A stretch of DNA of 64,000 nt from Palsa-504 sp963753225 (lineage in GTDB: Bacteria > Actinomycetota > Actinomycetes > Streptosporangiales > Streptosporangiaceae), in assembly GCA_963753225.1 (NCBI GenBank), contig CAVWBQ010000025.1, positions 62,001 through 126,000 on the forward strand, read 5' to 3'. Of the stretch, positions 1-9,113 are shown one piece after another; position 1 is the first letter of the stretch, and the number at the start of each line of letters is the position of its first letter. The translations under genes and the position numbers were made by a program. The notes below the pieces were generated by a model. It ran no database searches. It was not told the origin of the DNA and was given only the letters and a program-made list of their open reading frames with translations.

Positions 1-354
1 TCCGGCGACGGGTTCGCGCCGCGCCGCCCCGGCGGGATTTGACTCCCCCTGCTATATGGGCGAGGCACCCATCCACGAACCTTGGGCCTCGGCTGACCTT
101 TGATGGGTGCCGTGGACGGTTGCCCGCGCCATGGTGGAGGTGCTCTTCCGCCGCTGCAAGCCGTCAGAGCGGGTAAGGGGCCTCGATCACGAGGCGGCGC
201 GCCGAACTGGCCAGATGGATGTTTGATCTGTAAAAGACCCCTCTATTGGTACTGGTCAGATCTCACGCGGGCGGCGGGCCGGACAGGATGTCCCCGAGAC
301 GCGGTCCCGTGCGACACCGTGGCCCGGGTTGCTGGGCGCGGTGATCATCGGGTA
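1..354. other. no gene recognised
   Basis: This stretch lies downstream of the minus-strand DUF222/HNH gene. The only long open frame through it runs antisense across that gene and has the arginine/proline/alanine-rich composition of a GC shadow. I saw no tRNA fold, no clear terminator hairpin followed by T residues and no conserved protein motif. Confidence 0.4.
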
Positions 355-2007
355 CTAGCGATCGTGGGGTCGCCGGGACCGGCGGGCAGTGGTGGTGCCG
401 ATGGCCCCGGGCGTGCCGGGGCTGTTACCCGGCGCGGGCGGGGGTCCGTGGCTGTGCAGGACCTTGGTCTTGTCCTTGTTCCACGCGGTCGTGGTCCCGT
501 CGGGGTTGAGTACCAGGGTCCAGCCCTGCTGGTGGATGACGATCTGGTGGTGGAAAAAGCACAACAGCACGCAGTCTTTGGTGCTGGTCTTGCCGCCGTT
601 CTTCTTGTGTTTCGTGTGGTGGACGTCGCACGCCGACGCGGGCTGGTTGCAGCCGCCGGCCCACCGGCACTTGCGGTCCCGCAGCACCACCGCGTTGCGG
701 ATCCCGGCGGGGATCGACTCGGCGTAGCCGATGTCCAGCGGCAGGCTCGGCCCGCCCAGCCGGGCGCCGAGCTGCCGGCGCCGCAAGAAGCTGGCCAGCC
801 CGCCCGGCCCGGACAGCAGGTCCACGGCCTTGCCGATCACCGCCTGCTCCAGCGCCGCCCACGCCGCCGTGGTGCCCGGGGCCGGCGTGCTGCCCGGAGC
901 CGGGGTGTCCGGAGCCGCCGGGCCCGGGGCCGGGGTGCCCGGGCGGCTGGCGTCGCCGGCCCGGCGGTGCCGGTCCAGTTCCACGCACAGCCGGATCAGG
1001 TCTTCCAGCGCGTCCAGGTTCACGTCGCCGGTGACCAGCGGGGCCATCGCCGCATCGCAGGCGATGCCCTCGGCGGCGTCGCCGTCGAGCCAGGCGCCGC
1101 CGTCGCTGCCGGTCTCGGACGCGAACGCCCGGCACCCGGCCCACCGCTCCCGCACCCGCGCCGTCCACTGCTCCTGCAAAGCGGAGTCGCCGTCCAGCAG
1201 CAGCAGGTCGGCCAGCGAGATATGCACCCACGCCTTCACCGGCTGCCCGGCCCGCTCGGGCACCAGGTCACTGGCGACGAGGCGCCGCATCGCCTCGGCC
1301 AGCGCGTCGTGATACCGCTGCTCCTTCGTCCGGTCATCGTCCTTGCCGGCCGGGGCGCCCAGCGCATCCAGCACCCGCCCGGCCACCTCCGCGCACTCCG
1401 GCGTCAGCTCCCCGTGCAGCACCCCCGCGCCGCCGAACGTGACCGCCAGCTTCAGCCCCCGGTCCGCCAGATCCCGGCCCGGATCCTCATCCGGCAGGTC
1501 ACCGCGGGCCCGCTCGTACATCTGCGCGAACAGCGACGCCAGCTCCTCCAAACCCAGCCCGCCCGCCGCAGCCGCCAGCAGCAGCTCGTCGGACTCCTCC
1601 CGGAACTTCTCCGGCAGCCGGCTCGTCCACACGCAGATCAGCCGCCCGACCGACTCCGAGACCTGCCGGGCGGCCAGCGCCGCGACCACCGTCGGGTGGG
1701 TGCGGGTCCGCCCGGCCCAGGCGGCGTGCCCGACGGCGGCGCCCCGGGTGATCCCGGTCCGGTGCATCAGCCACGACACCGCGCTGTACTCCGCGTCATC
1801 GGCGCAGCCCTGCCCCGCGGTGAACCCGGCCAGGATCGACGCCCGGGCGGCGGTGGCGACCGCGCCGGCCTGCTCGAGTTCGCGCAGGCACTCGGCCTGG
1901 GTCGCGGTAGATAGCTGGGCGGCGTCGGCGGCGGCCAGGTAGCCCAGCCCGGCGCGGACCATGTCCAGCGCCTCGCCGACACTGGCAAAGGCCGGGGCGT
2001 TACCCAT
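355..2007 (-). CDS. DUF222 domain protein with C-terminal HNH endonuclease domain (13E12 repeat family)
   Basis: Of about 550 residues, the first ~330 match the helical DUF222 pattern common in multicopy actinobacterial 13E12-type proteins. A Pro/Ala/Thr-rich linker (about residues 350-385) leads to an HNH module near residues 443-490. That module has a CRWAGGC zinc knuckle, a DVHHTKH segment, a GGKTS turn and CFFHH. The residue usually Asn in the HNH loop appears as Asp here (STKDCVLLC). The ATG at 2007 is preceded on the minus strand by a strong GGAGGAGGT ribosome site. Family members are probably DNA nucleases linked to mobile DNA, but their biological role is not settled. It stands alone beside decayed mobile-element remnants, which fits that association. 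Confidence 0.85.
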   Translation of the reverse strand: MGNAPAFASVGEALDMVRAGLGYLAAADAAQLSTATQAECLRELEQAGAVATAARASILAGFTAGQGCADDAEYSAVSWLMHRTGITRGAAVGHAAWAGRTRTHPTVVAALAARQVSESVGRLICVWTSRLPEKFREESDELLLAAAAGGLGLEELASLFAQMYERARGDLPDEDPGRDLADRGLKLAVTFGGAGVLHGELTPECAEVAGRVLDALGAPAGKDDDRTKEQRYHDALAEAMRRLVASDLVPERAGQPVKAWVHISLADLLLLDGDSALQEQWTARVRERWAGCRAFASETGSDGGAWLDGDAAEGIACDAAMAPLVTGDVNLDALEDLIRLCVELDRHRRAGDASRPGTPAPGPAAPDTPAPGSTPAPGTTAAWAALEQAVIGKAVDLLSGPGGLASFLRRRQLGARLGGPSLPLDIGYAESIPAGIRNAVVLRDRKCRWAGGCNQPASACDVHHTKHKKNGGKTSTKDCVLLCFFHHQIVIHQQGWTLVLNPDGTTTAWNKDKTKVLHSHGPPPAPGNSPGTPGAIGTTTARRSRRPHDR

Positions 2008-2279
2008 CTAGGTCACCTCCTCCCACCGGGGCTCGTCGCTGCCGCTCCTGCTCCTTCCCGGAAATACCTCTAGGATCTGATTTCGATTCTATCGCCGGGC
2101 TACGACATTTCCCGGGAGAAACACGCCGCGCCGCGAAATAGGTACACATGGTTGAAATGTGGTTTGTGGTGCGTGAGGAAACGGCGAATGTGACCCTCTG
2201 CTGGATCCTTGGTGTGCGGATCTTGGTGCGCAGTGAACCTTTTCATCTAGCGTTTGCCTCGCGGACCTGCGAAACGTGG

Positions 2280-2420
2280 ATGGCCTTGGCGAGCTGTCGA
2301 CCGAGATCAGGGTGCCGTCCAGGACCACGTAGACGTGCCCGGCCTTCTTCGCGTCCCGCACCGCTGTGCGCAGTTTCGGCGCCCAGGCGGCCAGCAGCGC
2401 GACGGTCTCAGGTCAGACCT
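2280..2420 (-). pseudogene. IS5-like DDE transposase fragment
   Basis: The minus strand encodes about 45 residues, including VRDAKKAGHVYVVLDGTLIS. This resembles the segment around the first catalytic Asp of IS5-type DDE transposases (pattern like YVVLDGTLIPID). A stop codon lies a few codons upstream and the similarity ends just after the VD. No terminal repeats or remaining catalytic residues were found, so this is a decayed internal fragment. The assignment rests on motif memory only. Confidence 0.5.
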
Positions 2421-2491
2421 GTCCCATCTCCAGTAAGCCGGCCCTGTCTCGCTGATTCCGGCCGCGGGTCGGCGACCTGCGCACCCGCGGG

Positions 2492-2640
2492 TCATGACCG
2501 CGCTGTTGAACGGGCGGCGAGCTCGGCAACATCGGCAGGTGTCACGTGCCCGAGGATGCACGCCGCCGGCGGGTAGAGGTCGAGCATCTCGGTTCGGAGG
2601 TGCTCGAACCCAGCTTCGGTAAGCAGGCCTGCCAGCTCGT
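2492..2640 (-). pseudogene. C-terminal remnant of a class I SAM methyltransferase
   Basis: About 45 minus-strand residues read ELAGLLTEAGF...RTEMLDLYPPAACILG. This is the usual last strand-helix-strand of small SAM-dependent methyltransferases, ending in a conserved 'P.....LG'-type strand. Nothing upstream in frame shows the SAM-binding GxGxG motif. The fragment abuts a MerR remnant on the other strand, so it looks like recombination debris. Confidence is limited because the match is short. Confidence 0.35.
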
Positions 2641-2699
2641 TGGCGGCCGCCGCCGAAGTGGCCGCGGTGGCACCGGGACAGCGGGGCTGGGATACCAGA

Positions 2700-2993
2700 G
2701 CGAGGGACGTCGGTGTGATCCTCTTCTTCCGCGAGATCGGATTCTCGCTGGCTGAGATCGGGCGTTTCATCGCAGGCGAGCGGCAATGCCGACGGGAGAT
2801 GATCGATCACAAGCTGGCCGAGCTGGCCGAGCTGGCCGAGCAGCAGCACCGTATCGAGGTTGCCCGCACCGCACTCGAGCACGGTCGGCAATGCCCAGCC
2901 AGCGAGCCCATGAAATGCTCCCGGTTCTGGTCGATCATCGAAGGGCGACTGCGCGGCCTGTCACTGCAAGAAAGCCACGCGCGAGCGCACTGA
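2700..2993 (+). pseudogene. MerR-family regulator, N-terminally truncated
   Basis: The frame encodes ILFFREIGFSLAEIGRFIAG, followed by a long charged helix (HKLAELAELAEQQHRI) and a Cys-containing tail (about residue 88 CPAS, then KCSRFW). This is the second half of a MerR regulator: end of the winged helix, dimerisation coiled coil and effector region. The first helix-turn-helix is missing and is replaced by unrelated methyltransferase-remnant DNA. The LAELAELAE part comes from a nine-base tandem repeat (gagctggcc). It cannot bind DNA in the normal way, so it is called a pseudogene. Confidence 0.55.
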
Positions 2994-3113
2994 CAGACCC
3001 CTCACCGACACGAGACGACCACCGCCCGCAGGGTCAACAGAATCTCATTCACGTTGTCGCACCCCAGGCCCGCCACCGCTCCAGGAAGATCCACTGAGAC
3101 CGGACACGCACGC

Positions 3114-4016
3114 CTAGCCGACCGCTGCTAGCCGGCTGAGCGCCGCGCCGAGGAAGGCGGCGCGGCGCTCGAGCATGACCTCGCGGGTCAGGTCGGGGCG
3201 GCCCTGAGCAGCCATCGACACCGGGAACCAGCCCATGTCCGGCGGGGAGGCGAGCGCCGCGACGGCGTCCCAGTAGGGGACGTCGCTCGCGGGCCTGCCC
3301 GCCTCGGCCTCCCAGCCGCGCAGGATGTGCTCGGCGGCTTCGACGCCGTGGCACCAGGCCGCGTCGCAGCGCAGCGAGCCGAGGTCGATGCCGGCCGGCC
3401 CGACGCCGGCGCAGTCCCAGTCGAGGATCGCGGTCAGCCTGCCGTTGTCCCATAGCGTGTTGCCATACCACAAGTCGCCGTGCACCAGGCCGGGCTGGTC
3501 GTCCTCCGGCCGGGTCGCGGCCACCGCCGCCTCGGCCGCGCGGAGCAGATCCGGCGCGCCCTGCTCGCGGCGCATGCCGGCGAAGTCCTCGGCCTCGATC
3601 GGCCGGCTCCGGACCGGGAGCGCCGGTGCCGGGGTGAGCCCGATCGAGCTGATCCGCGCCGCGGTCGCGCCCAGTGCCTGCAGCCGTTCCGGGTCGGGCT
3701 CGGGCGGGATCACGCTTGTCCCCGGCACGCAGGCGCTGAGCACGAGCCCGTACCCGGTCCTCTCCGCGAGGTCGTAGCCGAGTAGCTCCGCGACCGGGAG
3801 GATGGCACCGGCCACCCGCGCCGCGTAGGTCATCGCCGCGACCTCGGTCGCGGTCTCCGCCGCCTGCTCGGCGCGCACGACCCGGAGGACCGCCTCGCGG
3901 TCCCCGGCTCGCAGCAGCCACGGCGAGCCGCCGTGGCGCAGGCCGCGCAGGACCGTGACCTCGGTGTCCAGGACCGCCGACGCCCAGTCAAATACCTCTG
4001 CATCCGGATAAGCCAT
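3114..4016 (-). CDS. aminoglycoside phosphotransferase (APH) family kinase
   Basis: This is a 300-residue small-molecule kinase of the APH/choline kinase fold. Visible motifs are LVHGDLWYGN (catalytic loop, Asp and Asn) followed by ILDWDCAGVGP (metal-binding Asp, equivalent to DFG). I chose the ATG at 4016, with AGGG about nine bases upstream, over a TTG 33 bases further out that has no good ribosome site. Members phosphorylate antibiotics, sugars or amino alcohols; nothing here decides which. It is a single gene convergent with the remnant region and separated from the acyl-CoA synthetase gene by about 140 bases. Confidence 0.8.
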   Translation of the reverse strand: MAYPDAEVFDWASAVLDTEVTVLRGLRHGGSPWLLRAGDREAVLRVVRAEQAAETATEVAAMTYAARVAGAILPVAELLGYDLAERTGYGLVLSACVPGTSVIPPEPDPERLQALGATAARISSIGLTPAPALPVRSRPIEAEDFAGMRREQGAPDLLRAAEAAVAATRPEDDQPGLVHGDLWYGNTLWDNGRLTAILDWDCAGVGPAGIDLGSLRCDAAWCHGVEAAEHILRGWEAEAGRPASDVPYWDAVAALASPPDMGWFPVSMAAQGRPDLTREVMLERRAAFLGAALSRLAAVG

Positions 4017-4159
4017 GACACCGACCCTAGCGGTGTTACCAGCGTGCAACCTGGCGCCGCGCAGCGTCCGAGCTGACCGGGTGGCTAATACGAACTGAGG
4101 AGAACGAGGCGCAGGTGAACGCGTGTGGTGCCGGTGCTACAACCATGACAATCCGGGGC

Positions 4160-5731
4160 TCAGCCCAGCGCGCTCCGGACGATCTTGCCGAGCTGGTTGC
4201 GGGGCAGCTCGGCCAGCCGGAACACCCGCTTGGGGCACTTGTACCCGGCCAGCAGCGTCCGGGCGTGCGCGATGAGCGCCGCCTCGTCGAACTTGTGCCC
4301 GTCCCGCGGCACCACCCAGGCGGTCACCCGTTCACCCCACCGCTCGTCGGGAACCCCCGCCACCGCGGCCTCCGCCACGGACGGATGGCCCTCGAGCGCG
4401 ATCTCCACCTCGCGCGGGTAGACGTTCATGCCGCCGGAGATGATCATCTCCTTGGTCCGGCCGCGGATCACCAGGTGCCCGGTGGCCAGGTCCACCGCCC
4501 CGATGTCGCCGGTGCGGAACCAGCCGTCCGGAGTGAAGGCGGCACCGGTCGCGGCCTGGTCATTCCAGTAGCCGGAGAAGACGTGCGGCCCGCGCAGCTG
4601 GATCTCGCCGTCCGCGCCGGGATCCGCGGGGCCATTCGCAGGGCCATCGGCGGGGCCATCCGCGGGGCCGTCTGTGGCGCGGATGCGCACGAGCACGCCG
4701 GGCAGCGGCACCCCTATCGTGTCCCCGCGCGGATCGGCGAGCGGGTTGGAGACGTTCAGCCCGCTTTCCGTCGTGCCGTACCTGACCAGCGGCAGCCGCC
4801 CCAGCACGGCCGGCAGCCGGGCGGCCAGCGACGGGCTCAGCGGGGCCGAACCGCAGACGGCCAGGCGCAGCCCGCGCAGCCCTCCGGCCAGCGCGGCCGG
4901 GGAATCCGCCAGCGCCTGGTAGATGGTGGGCACCGCGAACAGCACGCTGGCCCGGGTGCCGGCGGCCGCCTGTACCAGGGCGTCGGCGGAGAACTTCGAC
5001 CTGATGTGCACGGTGCCGCCCGCGATTAGCGCGGCGTGCACCCCGCCCAGGCCGTGCTGGTGGTACAGCGGCAGCGCGTGCACCAGCACGTCATCGGCCT
5101 GCCACCGCCAGGCCGCCATCGCCGCGCGGATCGAGACCGTCAGCTGGCGGTGGGTCAGCGGCACCCCCTTGGGCCTGCCGGTGGTGCCCGAGGTGTACGC
5201 GAGCAGCGCCACCTGCTCCGGCCGGGCCGCTGTCCCGGCGGCCGGGCGGACGGCCGCGGGCAATTCCCCGGCGTCCGCGATCTGCAGCCCGAGTCCCAGC
5301 CCGGCCAGCCGTCGCGCGGGCTCGCGGTCGGCGAAGGCCAGGATCGCGCCGGAGTCGGCGACCAGGTGCCCGAGCTCGGCGGCGGTGTAGCCGGGGTTGG
5401 CCAGCACCACGACGGCCCCGGCCCGCAGCGCGCCCAGATAGCAGCGCACGAAGCCGGTGCTCGAGCCGGCCGCGAGCAGCACCCGGTCGCCGGGACGCAC
5501 CCGCCGCGCCAGCCACCCCGCCACCCGGGCGGACGCCTCGTCGAGCTCGGCGTGGGTGACCGGCTCGCCGTCCACGGTGACCGCGACCCGGTCCGGCACC
5601 GCAGCCGCCGCCGCTGCCGCCAGCGCCGGCAGGCTCTCCTCACCCAGCCGGGCCACGTAGTCCGGCACGTCACTCACCCCGGGCAGGTGCGTCCGCCACC
5701 CGTCCCGGCTCCAGTCCTGGTCGCCGCTCAT
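4160..5731 (-). CDS. acyl-CoA synthetase (AMP-binding, ANL superfamily)
   Basis: The 523-residue protein carries the adenylate-forming motifs in order: LAYTSGTTGRPKG (178-189), a LPLYHQHG segment (220-227), YGTTESG (318-324), GWFRTGD (403-409), RTKEMIISGG (425-434) and the C-terminal catalytic Lys of NQLGKI (Lys516). It should activate a carboxylic acid to its acyl-CoA through an acyl-AMP. The HxHG loop recalls malonyl-CoA synthetases and medium-chain ligases, but the substrate is not determined. Residues 354-375 hold a tandem repeat, roughly (DGPA)4, inserted before the GEIQLRGP strand. Its ATG overlaps the stop of the upstream crotonase gene (ATGA), so the two are translationally coupled. 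Confidence 0.88.
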   Translation of the reverse strand: MSGDQDWSRDGWRTHLPGVSDVPDYVARLGEESLPALAAAAAAAVPDRVAVTVDGEPVTHAELDEASARVAGWLARRVRPGDRVLLAAGSSTGFVRCYLGALRAGAVVVLANPGYTAAELGHLVADSGAILAFADREPARRLAGLGLGLQIADAGELPAAVRPAAGTAARPEQVALLAYTSGTTGRPKGVPLTHRQLTVSIRAAMAAWRWQADDVLVHALPLYHQHGLGGVHAALIAGGTVHIRSKFSADALVQAAAGTRASVLFAVPTIYQALADSPAALAGGLRGLRLAVCGSAPLSPSLAARLPAVLGRLPLVRYGTTESGLNVSNPLADPRGDTIGVPLPGVLVRIRATDGPADGPADGPANGPADPGADGEIQLRGPHVFSGYWNDQAATGAAFTPDGWFRTGDIGAVDLATGHLVIRGRTKEMIISGGMNVYPREVEIALEGHPSVAEAAVAGVPDERWGERVTAWVVPRDGHKFDEAALIAHARTLLAGYKCPKRVFRLAELPRNQLGKIVRSALG

Positions 5732-6420
5732 GGGCCGGCCAGCACGCGGGCCCAGGCCGAACGGTTGGCCGCTCGTTCGGCCCGCATGCGGTCGAGCAGG
5801 CCGCCGGCCGCCATCACCGCCTTGACGCCGGCGCCGGCCCCGGCGCCCCGCCCGGCCAGATCGGCAGCCATCTGCGCGGCGACTGGTTCCGGGTCGTCGC
5901 AGACCCGGTTGAGCAGCCCGAGCGCCAGTGCCTCGGCCGCCTCCACCCAGCGGCCGGTCAGCACCAGGTCCATGGCCGCGGCCCGGCCGACCAGGTCGGG
6001 CAGCAGCCAGGCGCCCACCGCGAGGTCGAGGCCGGGCGGCCCGGCCCAGCGCAGCCGCGCCCCCGGTCCCGCGATCCGCAGGTCGGACGCGGCGGCCAGC
6101 TGCGCGCCGCCCCCCACCGCTGGCCCGGTCAGCACGGCGATCACCGGCCCGGGCCTGGTGACGATGGTCTCGCAGCAGTCGTAGACCAGGTCGGAGACGG
6201 CCGCCCGTTCGGCATCGGTAATGGTCAGGTCGGCCCCGGCGCAGAACACCCGCGGATCGGCGCTGGCCAGCACGACCGGGCCGCCCGGCTCGGCGGCCAG
6301 CGCGTCGGTCACCGCGCGCAGCAGGCTCACGTCGAGCGCGTTGCGCCGCTCCGGCCGGGACAGGCGCATCCAGCGGTAGCCAGCCGGGCTGGTCTCGACG
6401 GACAGATGGGGATGCGCCAT
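5728..6420 (-). CDS. enoyl-CoA hydratase/isomerase (crotonase) family protein
   Basis: A 230-residue crotonase fold. The start is the ATG at 6420; the open frame extends further upstream but only into unrelated sequence. Oxyanion-hole segments are visible at RVFCAGADL (58-65) and at GPAVGGGAQLAAASD (99-113). In hydratases the residue at 107 is the catalytic Glu (GGGxEL); here it is Gln, and the second Glu (usually PE.) is also absent. It is therefore probably not a classical hydratase but a crotonase with another acyl-CoA reaction. Its stop overlaps the start of the acyl-CoA synthetase by ATGA, suggesting a shared acyl-CoA substrate. Confidence 0.82.
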   Translation of the reverse strand: MAHPHLSVETSPAGYRWMRLSRPERRNALDVSLLRAVTDALAAEPGGPVVLASADPRVFCAGADLTITDAERAAVSDLVYDCCETIVTRPGPVIAVLTGPAVGGGAQLAAASDLRIAGPGARLRWAGPPGLDLAVGAWLLPDLVGRAAAMDLVLTGRWVEAAEALALGLLNRVCDDPEPVAAQMAADLAGRGAGAGAGVKAVMAAGGLLDRMRAERAANRSAWARVLAGP

Positions 6421-6474
6421 GCTCAGGCTCCGAACCGCGGGTGGCTCCCGAAACGCGGAAGCTTCCGAAACGCC

Positions 6475-6700
6475 TGAAATATGGTACGAGTACGCGGACA
6501 GCCCGCTGCTGCTATCGCTGATGCGGCTGCTCTGGGCGTCGCTCCACGGCGGCCCCAGGGTGTCGCGCACGCACGCCGAGTCCGCCAGGCAGCACGACGA
6601 GATCCTGGCCGCGCTCGCGGAAGGCGACGGCGACGCCGCCTCCGCTCGGACAGATCAGCACATCATGGGAGCGGATCCGGTAAAAGAAGTATCCGGGTAG
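6475..6700 (+). pseudogene. GntR/FadR-type regulator, C-terminal FCD remnant
   Basis: The plus-strand frame reads YADSPLLLSLMRLLWASL, then a segment of the type ESARQHDEILAAL with a DAASAR..QHI ending. This is the typical last three helices of an FCD ligand-binding domain (pattern NPLL..L...W, H..IL.AL...D...A...H). The DNA-binding domain and the first metal-binding helices are missing, so this is the tail of a lost FadR-subfamily regulator. It sits next to the crotonase start, where an acyl-CoA regulator would be expected. Confidence 0.5.
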
Positions 6701-6730
6701 TTAGCAGCAGCAAGTTTCAGGGGAGCCGCG

Positions 6731-7612
6731 ATGCCAGCGATCGTGACCGACGACGGCGTGAAACTGCACGCCGAGGAGACCGGCCAGGGCGAGCCGCTCC
6801 TGTTCGTCCACGAGTTCGCCGGCGACCACCGGAGCTGGGAGCCGCAGGTGCGGTTCTTCTCCGCGGCCTACCGCTGCGTCACCTACGCGGCGCGCGGCTA
6901 CCCGCCGTCGGACGTGCCCACCGACCCGGAGGCGTACTCCCAGGAGCGCGCGGTCGCGGACGCGATCGCCGTGCTCGACGGCTTCAAGATCGACAAGGCT
7001 CATGTGGTCGGCCTGTCGATGGGCGGCTTCACCGCCCTGCACCTGGCCCTCGGGCACCCTGAGCGGGTCCTGTCCGCGGTGGTGGCCGGCGCGGGCTACG
7101 GCGCCGAGCCCGAGCGGGCCGAAGCCTTCCGCGCCGAGTCCGTGCTCACCGCGGCCGCGTTCGCGGCCGAAGGCGCCGCGAAGGTCGCCGAACGCTACGC
7201 GCTCGGGCCGGCCCGGGTCCAGTTCCGGAACAAGAACCCGCGCGGCTGGGCGGAGTTCGCCGAGGCGCTGGCCGGCCATTCCTCGCTGGGCAGCGCCCTG
7301 ACCATGCGCGGCGTCCAGGCCGAGAGACCCTCGCTGTACACGCTCACGGACGAGCTGGCGCGCATTACCGCGCCGGTCCTGGTCCTGGTGGGCGACGAGG
7401 ACGAGGGCTGCCTAGAGCCCGCGCTGATGCTCAAGCGCACCATCCCCACCGCCGGCCTGGTCGTCCTGCCGCGCACCGGCCACACCGCCAACCTGGAAGA
7501 ACCCGACGTCTTCAACAGCGCCGTCGACGGCTTCCTCGGCAGCGTCGCCCGGGGCGCCTGGCACCCCCGCGACCCGAGGTCCCGCTCCGCCTCCACGACC
7601 GGCATGAGCTGA
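6731..7612 (+). CDS. alpha/beta hydrolase
   Basis: A 293-residue alpha/beta hydrolase. It has an N-terminal strand with oxyanion segment LLFVHEFAGD (23-32), nucleophile elbow GLSMGG (Ser96), an acid strand LVLVGDEDEG (about 220) and catalytic His251 in RTGHTANLEEP. The ATG is preceded by AGGGGAG. The VH-E-F rather than HG oxyanion motif is slightly unusual. The last 25 residues are a low-complexity Arg/Ser tail. The fold fits esterases and C-C hydrolases such as enol-lactonases; the substrate is unknown. It reads away from the crotonase operon. Confidence 0.82.
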   Translation: MPAIVTDDGVKLHAEETGQGEPLLFVHEFAGDHRSWEPQVRFFSAAYRCVTYAARGYPPSDVPTDPEAYSQERAVADAIAVLDGFKIDKAHVVGLSMGGFTALHLALGHPERVLSAVVAGAGYGAEPERAEAFRAESVLTAAAFAAEGAAKVAERYALGPARVQFRNKNPRGWAEFAEALAGHSSLGSALTMRGVQAERPSLYTLTDELARITAPVLVLVGDEDEGCLEPALMLKRTIPTAGLVVLPRTGHTANLEEPDVFNSAVDGFLGSVARGAWHPRDPRSRSASTTGMS

Positions 7613-7689
7613 CCCGCCGTTTCCGGTGCCATTAATCCCGCCGAACGACCCGGGTCTCACGCTCCGCCACGGAATCAGGGGATTTCTGA

Positions 7690-7791
7690 TCACAATTCGT
7701 AGTCCTGGTTGAACAGATCTCGAACCTGTGCTCCGCTATACCGTGCGGTTCGCATCGTCCGGCATGCGTCCCGCCAGGGGGGTTGACCGGC
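7690..7791 (+). promoter_or_regulatory. upstream region conserved with a second paralogous gene
   Basis: The ~100 bases before the ATG at 7792 are clearly similar to those before the ATG at 23692. Both contain 'tagtcctg.ttgaa', 'cctgtgct.cgctataccgtgcgg' and the ribosome site and start spacing 'aggggggttgacc'. GCTATA about 45 bases before the ATG could be part of a -10 element. Conservation of non-coding sequence between two now-decayed genes shows that the whole unit was duplicated. Confidence 0.5.
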
Positions 7792-9046
7792 ATGGCAGAC
7801 GAAGGCCGTGGCAGGGAGCTGCCGCAGCGTGCCCTCGGTGCGCCCCGGGCCGCCCCGCCGCCGTCCGGCTCGCCGCCCGCGCCGCTTTCCGCGGAACTAC
7901 GGCAGCGCCTGGAGACTGCGGTCACCGCCGAGCGGTCGCAGGCCGCCGCTCGTGAACAGGACAGGTCCGGTAGCAGCGAGGTAAACACCCCCTCGGTCAG
8001 GAGCAGCCTTGGCGAGGCCGGGCGGGACGCCGAACCCGACCGCGCCGTTCAGCCCGTGCGCGCCGCCAACGCCGGGCCCGTCACCGAGGACGAGGTCACC
8101 GAATGGCTCGGGATCGCGGGCAAATCCGCGTCGGCCGCGACGCCGGGTGCCGCCGGGCCGGAGCCCGATGCCGAGCCGGAGTCGGCCAGCTGGCTGGGCG
8201 CCGGGCTGGCCGCCCTGATCGTGATCCCCGCCCTCGTCCTCGGGTCACTGTCCGTCGTGGCGATCCGGCACCTGACCGGAATGCGGGGGAGCGGCCCGCC
8301 CAGCGCCGCCCCGGCCCGCCACGAGGCGGCGGTCCGCGCGGAGGCGGCCGCCTGGGTCGCCCAGCAGGTCAGTCCGGGCGTCACGGTGTCGTGCGACCAG
8401 GCGATGTGCGCGGCGCTCGCGGCACGCGGGTTCCCCCGGCGCGACCTGCTCGCGCTCGGGCCGGTCTCGCCCGATCCCCGCCACTCCACCGTGGTCGTCG
8501 AGACGGCCGCCGTCCGGGCGCTGTTCGGCACTAGCCTCGACCTGGCCTGGGCGCCGGCGGTCCTGGCGTCCTTCGGCTCCGGGCCCGCGGGCATCACCGT
8601 CAGGGTGATCGCCTCCCACGGGGCCGCCGCATACGAGACGGTGCTCGTCGCCGATCTGGCCGCGAGGAAGGCCGCAGGGACCGCGCTGCTGAAAGACCGG
8701 CGTATCAGCATCCCGGCGCCTGCCCGGGCCCAGCTCGCTGCGGGCCTGGTGGATATGCGCGTGCTGCCGGCGCTCACCGGCTTGTCCAGGCATGAACCGG
8801 TGAGCCTGGTCGACTTCGGGAACTCCGGCCCGGGCGCAAGTCCCGGCAGTCCCGCTCCGTTTCGCCGACCTGGGCGCGACCGGCCAGGTGACCGCCAGGG
8901 AGCGTGACTACCTGAGCGGGCTAAAGGGACAGCTCCGCCCGGTCAGGACGGTGCCCGTGGTGCTGCCGGACGGCCAGGCCGTGCTGCGGGCGGAGTTCAC
9001 CGCGCCGAGCCTGCTCGGGGCGTCCGGCACGCCCGGCTCCTTATAA
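7792..9046 (+). pseudogene. single-pass membrane protein of unknown family, frameshifted near the 3' end
   Basis: The ATG at 7792 follows AGGGGGG. The protein has a cytoplasmic Pro/Ala-rich region of about 130 residues, one transmembrane segment (LAALIVIPALVLGSLSVVAI) and an outer domain with SCDQAMCAAL. The frame shifts at about 8848: the original frame ends at 8907 in arginine-rich sequence. The frame starting with GTC at 8849 continues the homology to 9046, with VVLPDGQAVLRAEFTAPS matching the paralogue at 23692. A single extra base (a8848) explains the break. I do not recognise the family. Its position beside the polysaccharide locus suggests an envelope role, which is inference. A sequencing error cannot be excluded. 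Confidence 0.6.
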
Positions 9047-9113
9047 CGGCTTGGCGTCCGGCCAAGGTCTGGCCCCCCGCAGGTGGGCGCGAACGATCGT
9101 GGACAGGGGCGGG

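Noticed and set aside
1..120. Possible tRNA fragment because of GGGTTCG-like sequence at the window start
   Set aside because: No matching acceptor, anticodon or D-arm could be folded.
100..1914. 604-residue open frame antisense to the DUF222/HNH gene
   Set aside because: Composition is Arg/Gly/Pro-rich with no domain, and it mirrors the GC pattern of the real minus-strand gene.
5036..6184. Long plus-strand frame opposite the acyl-CoA synthetase and crotonase
   Set aside because: Low-complexity shadow; the minus strand carries all family motifs.
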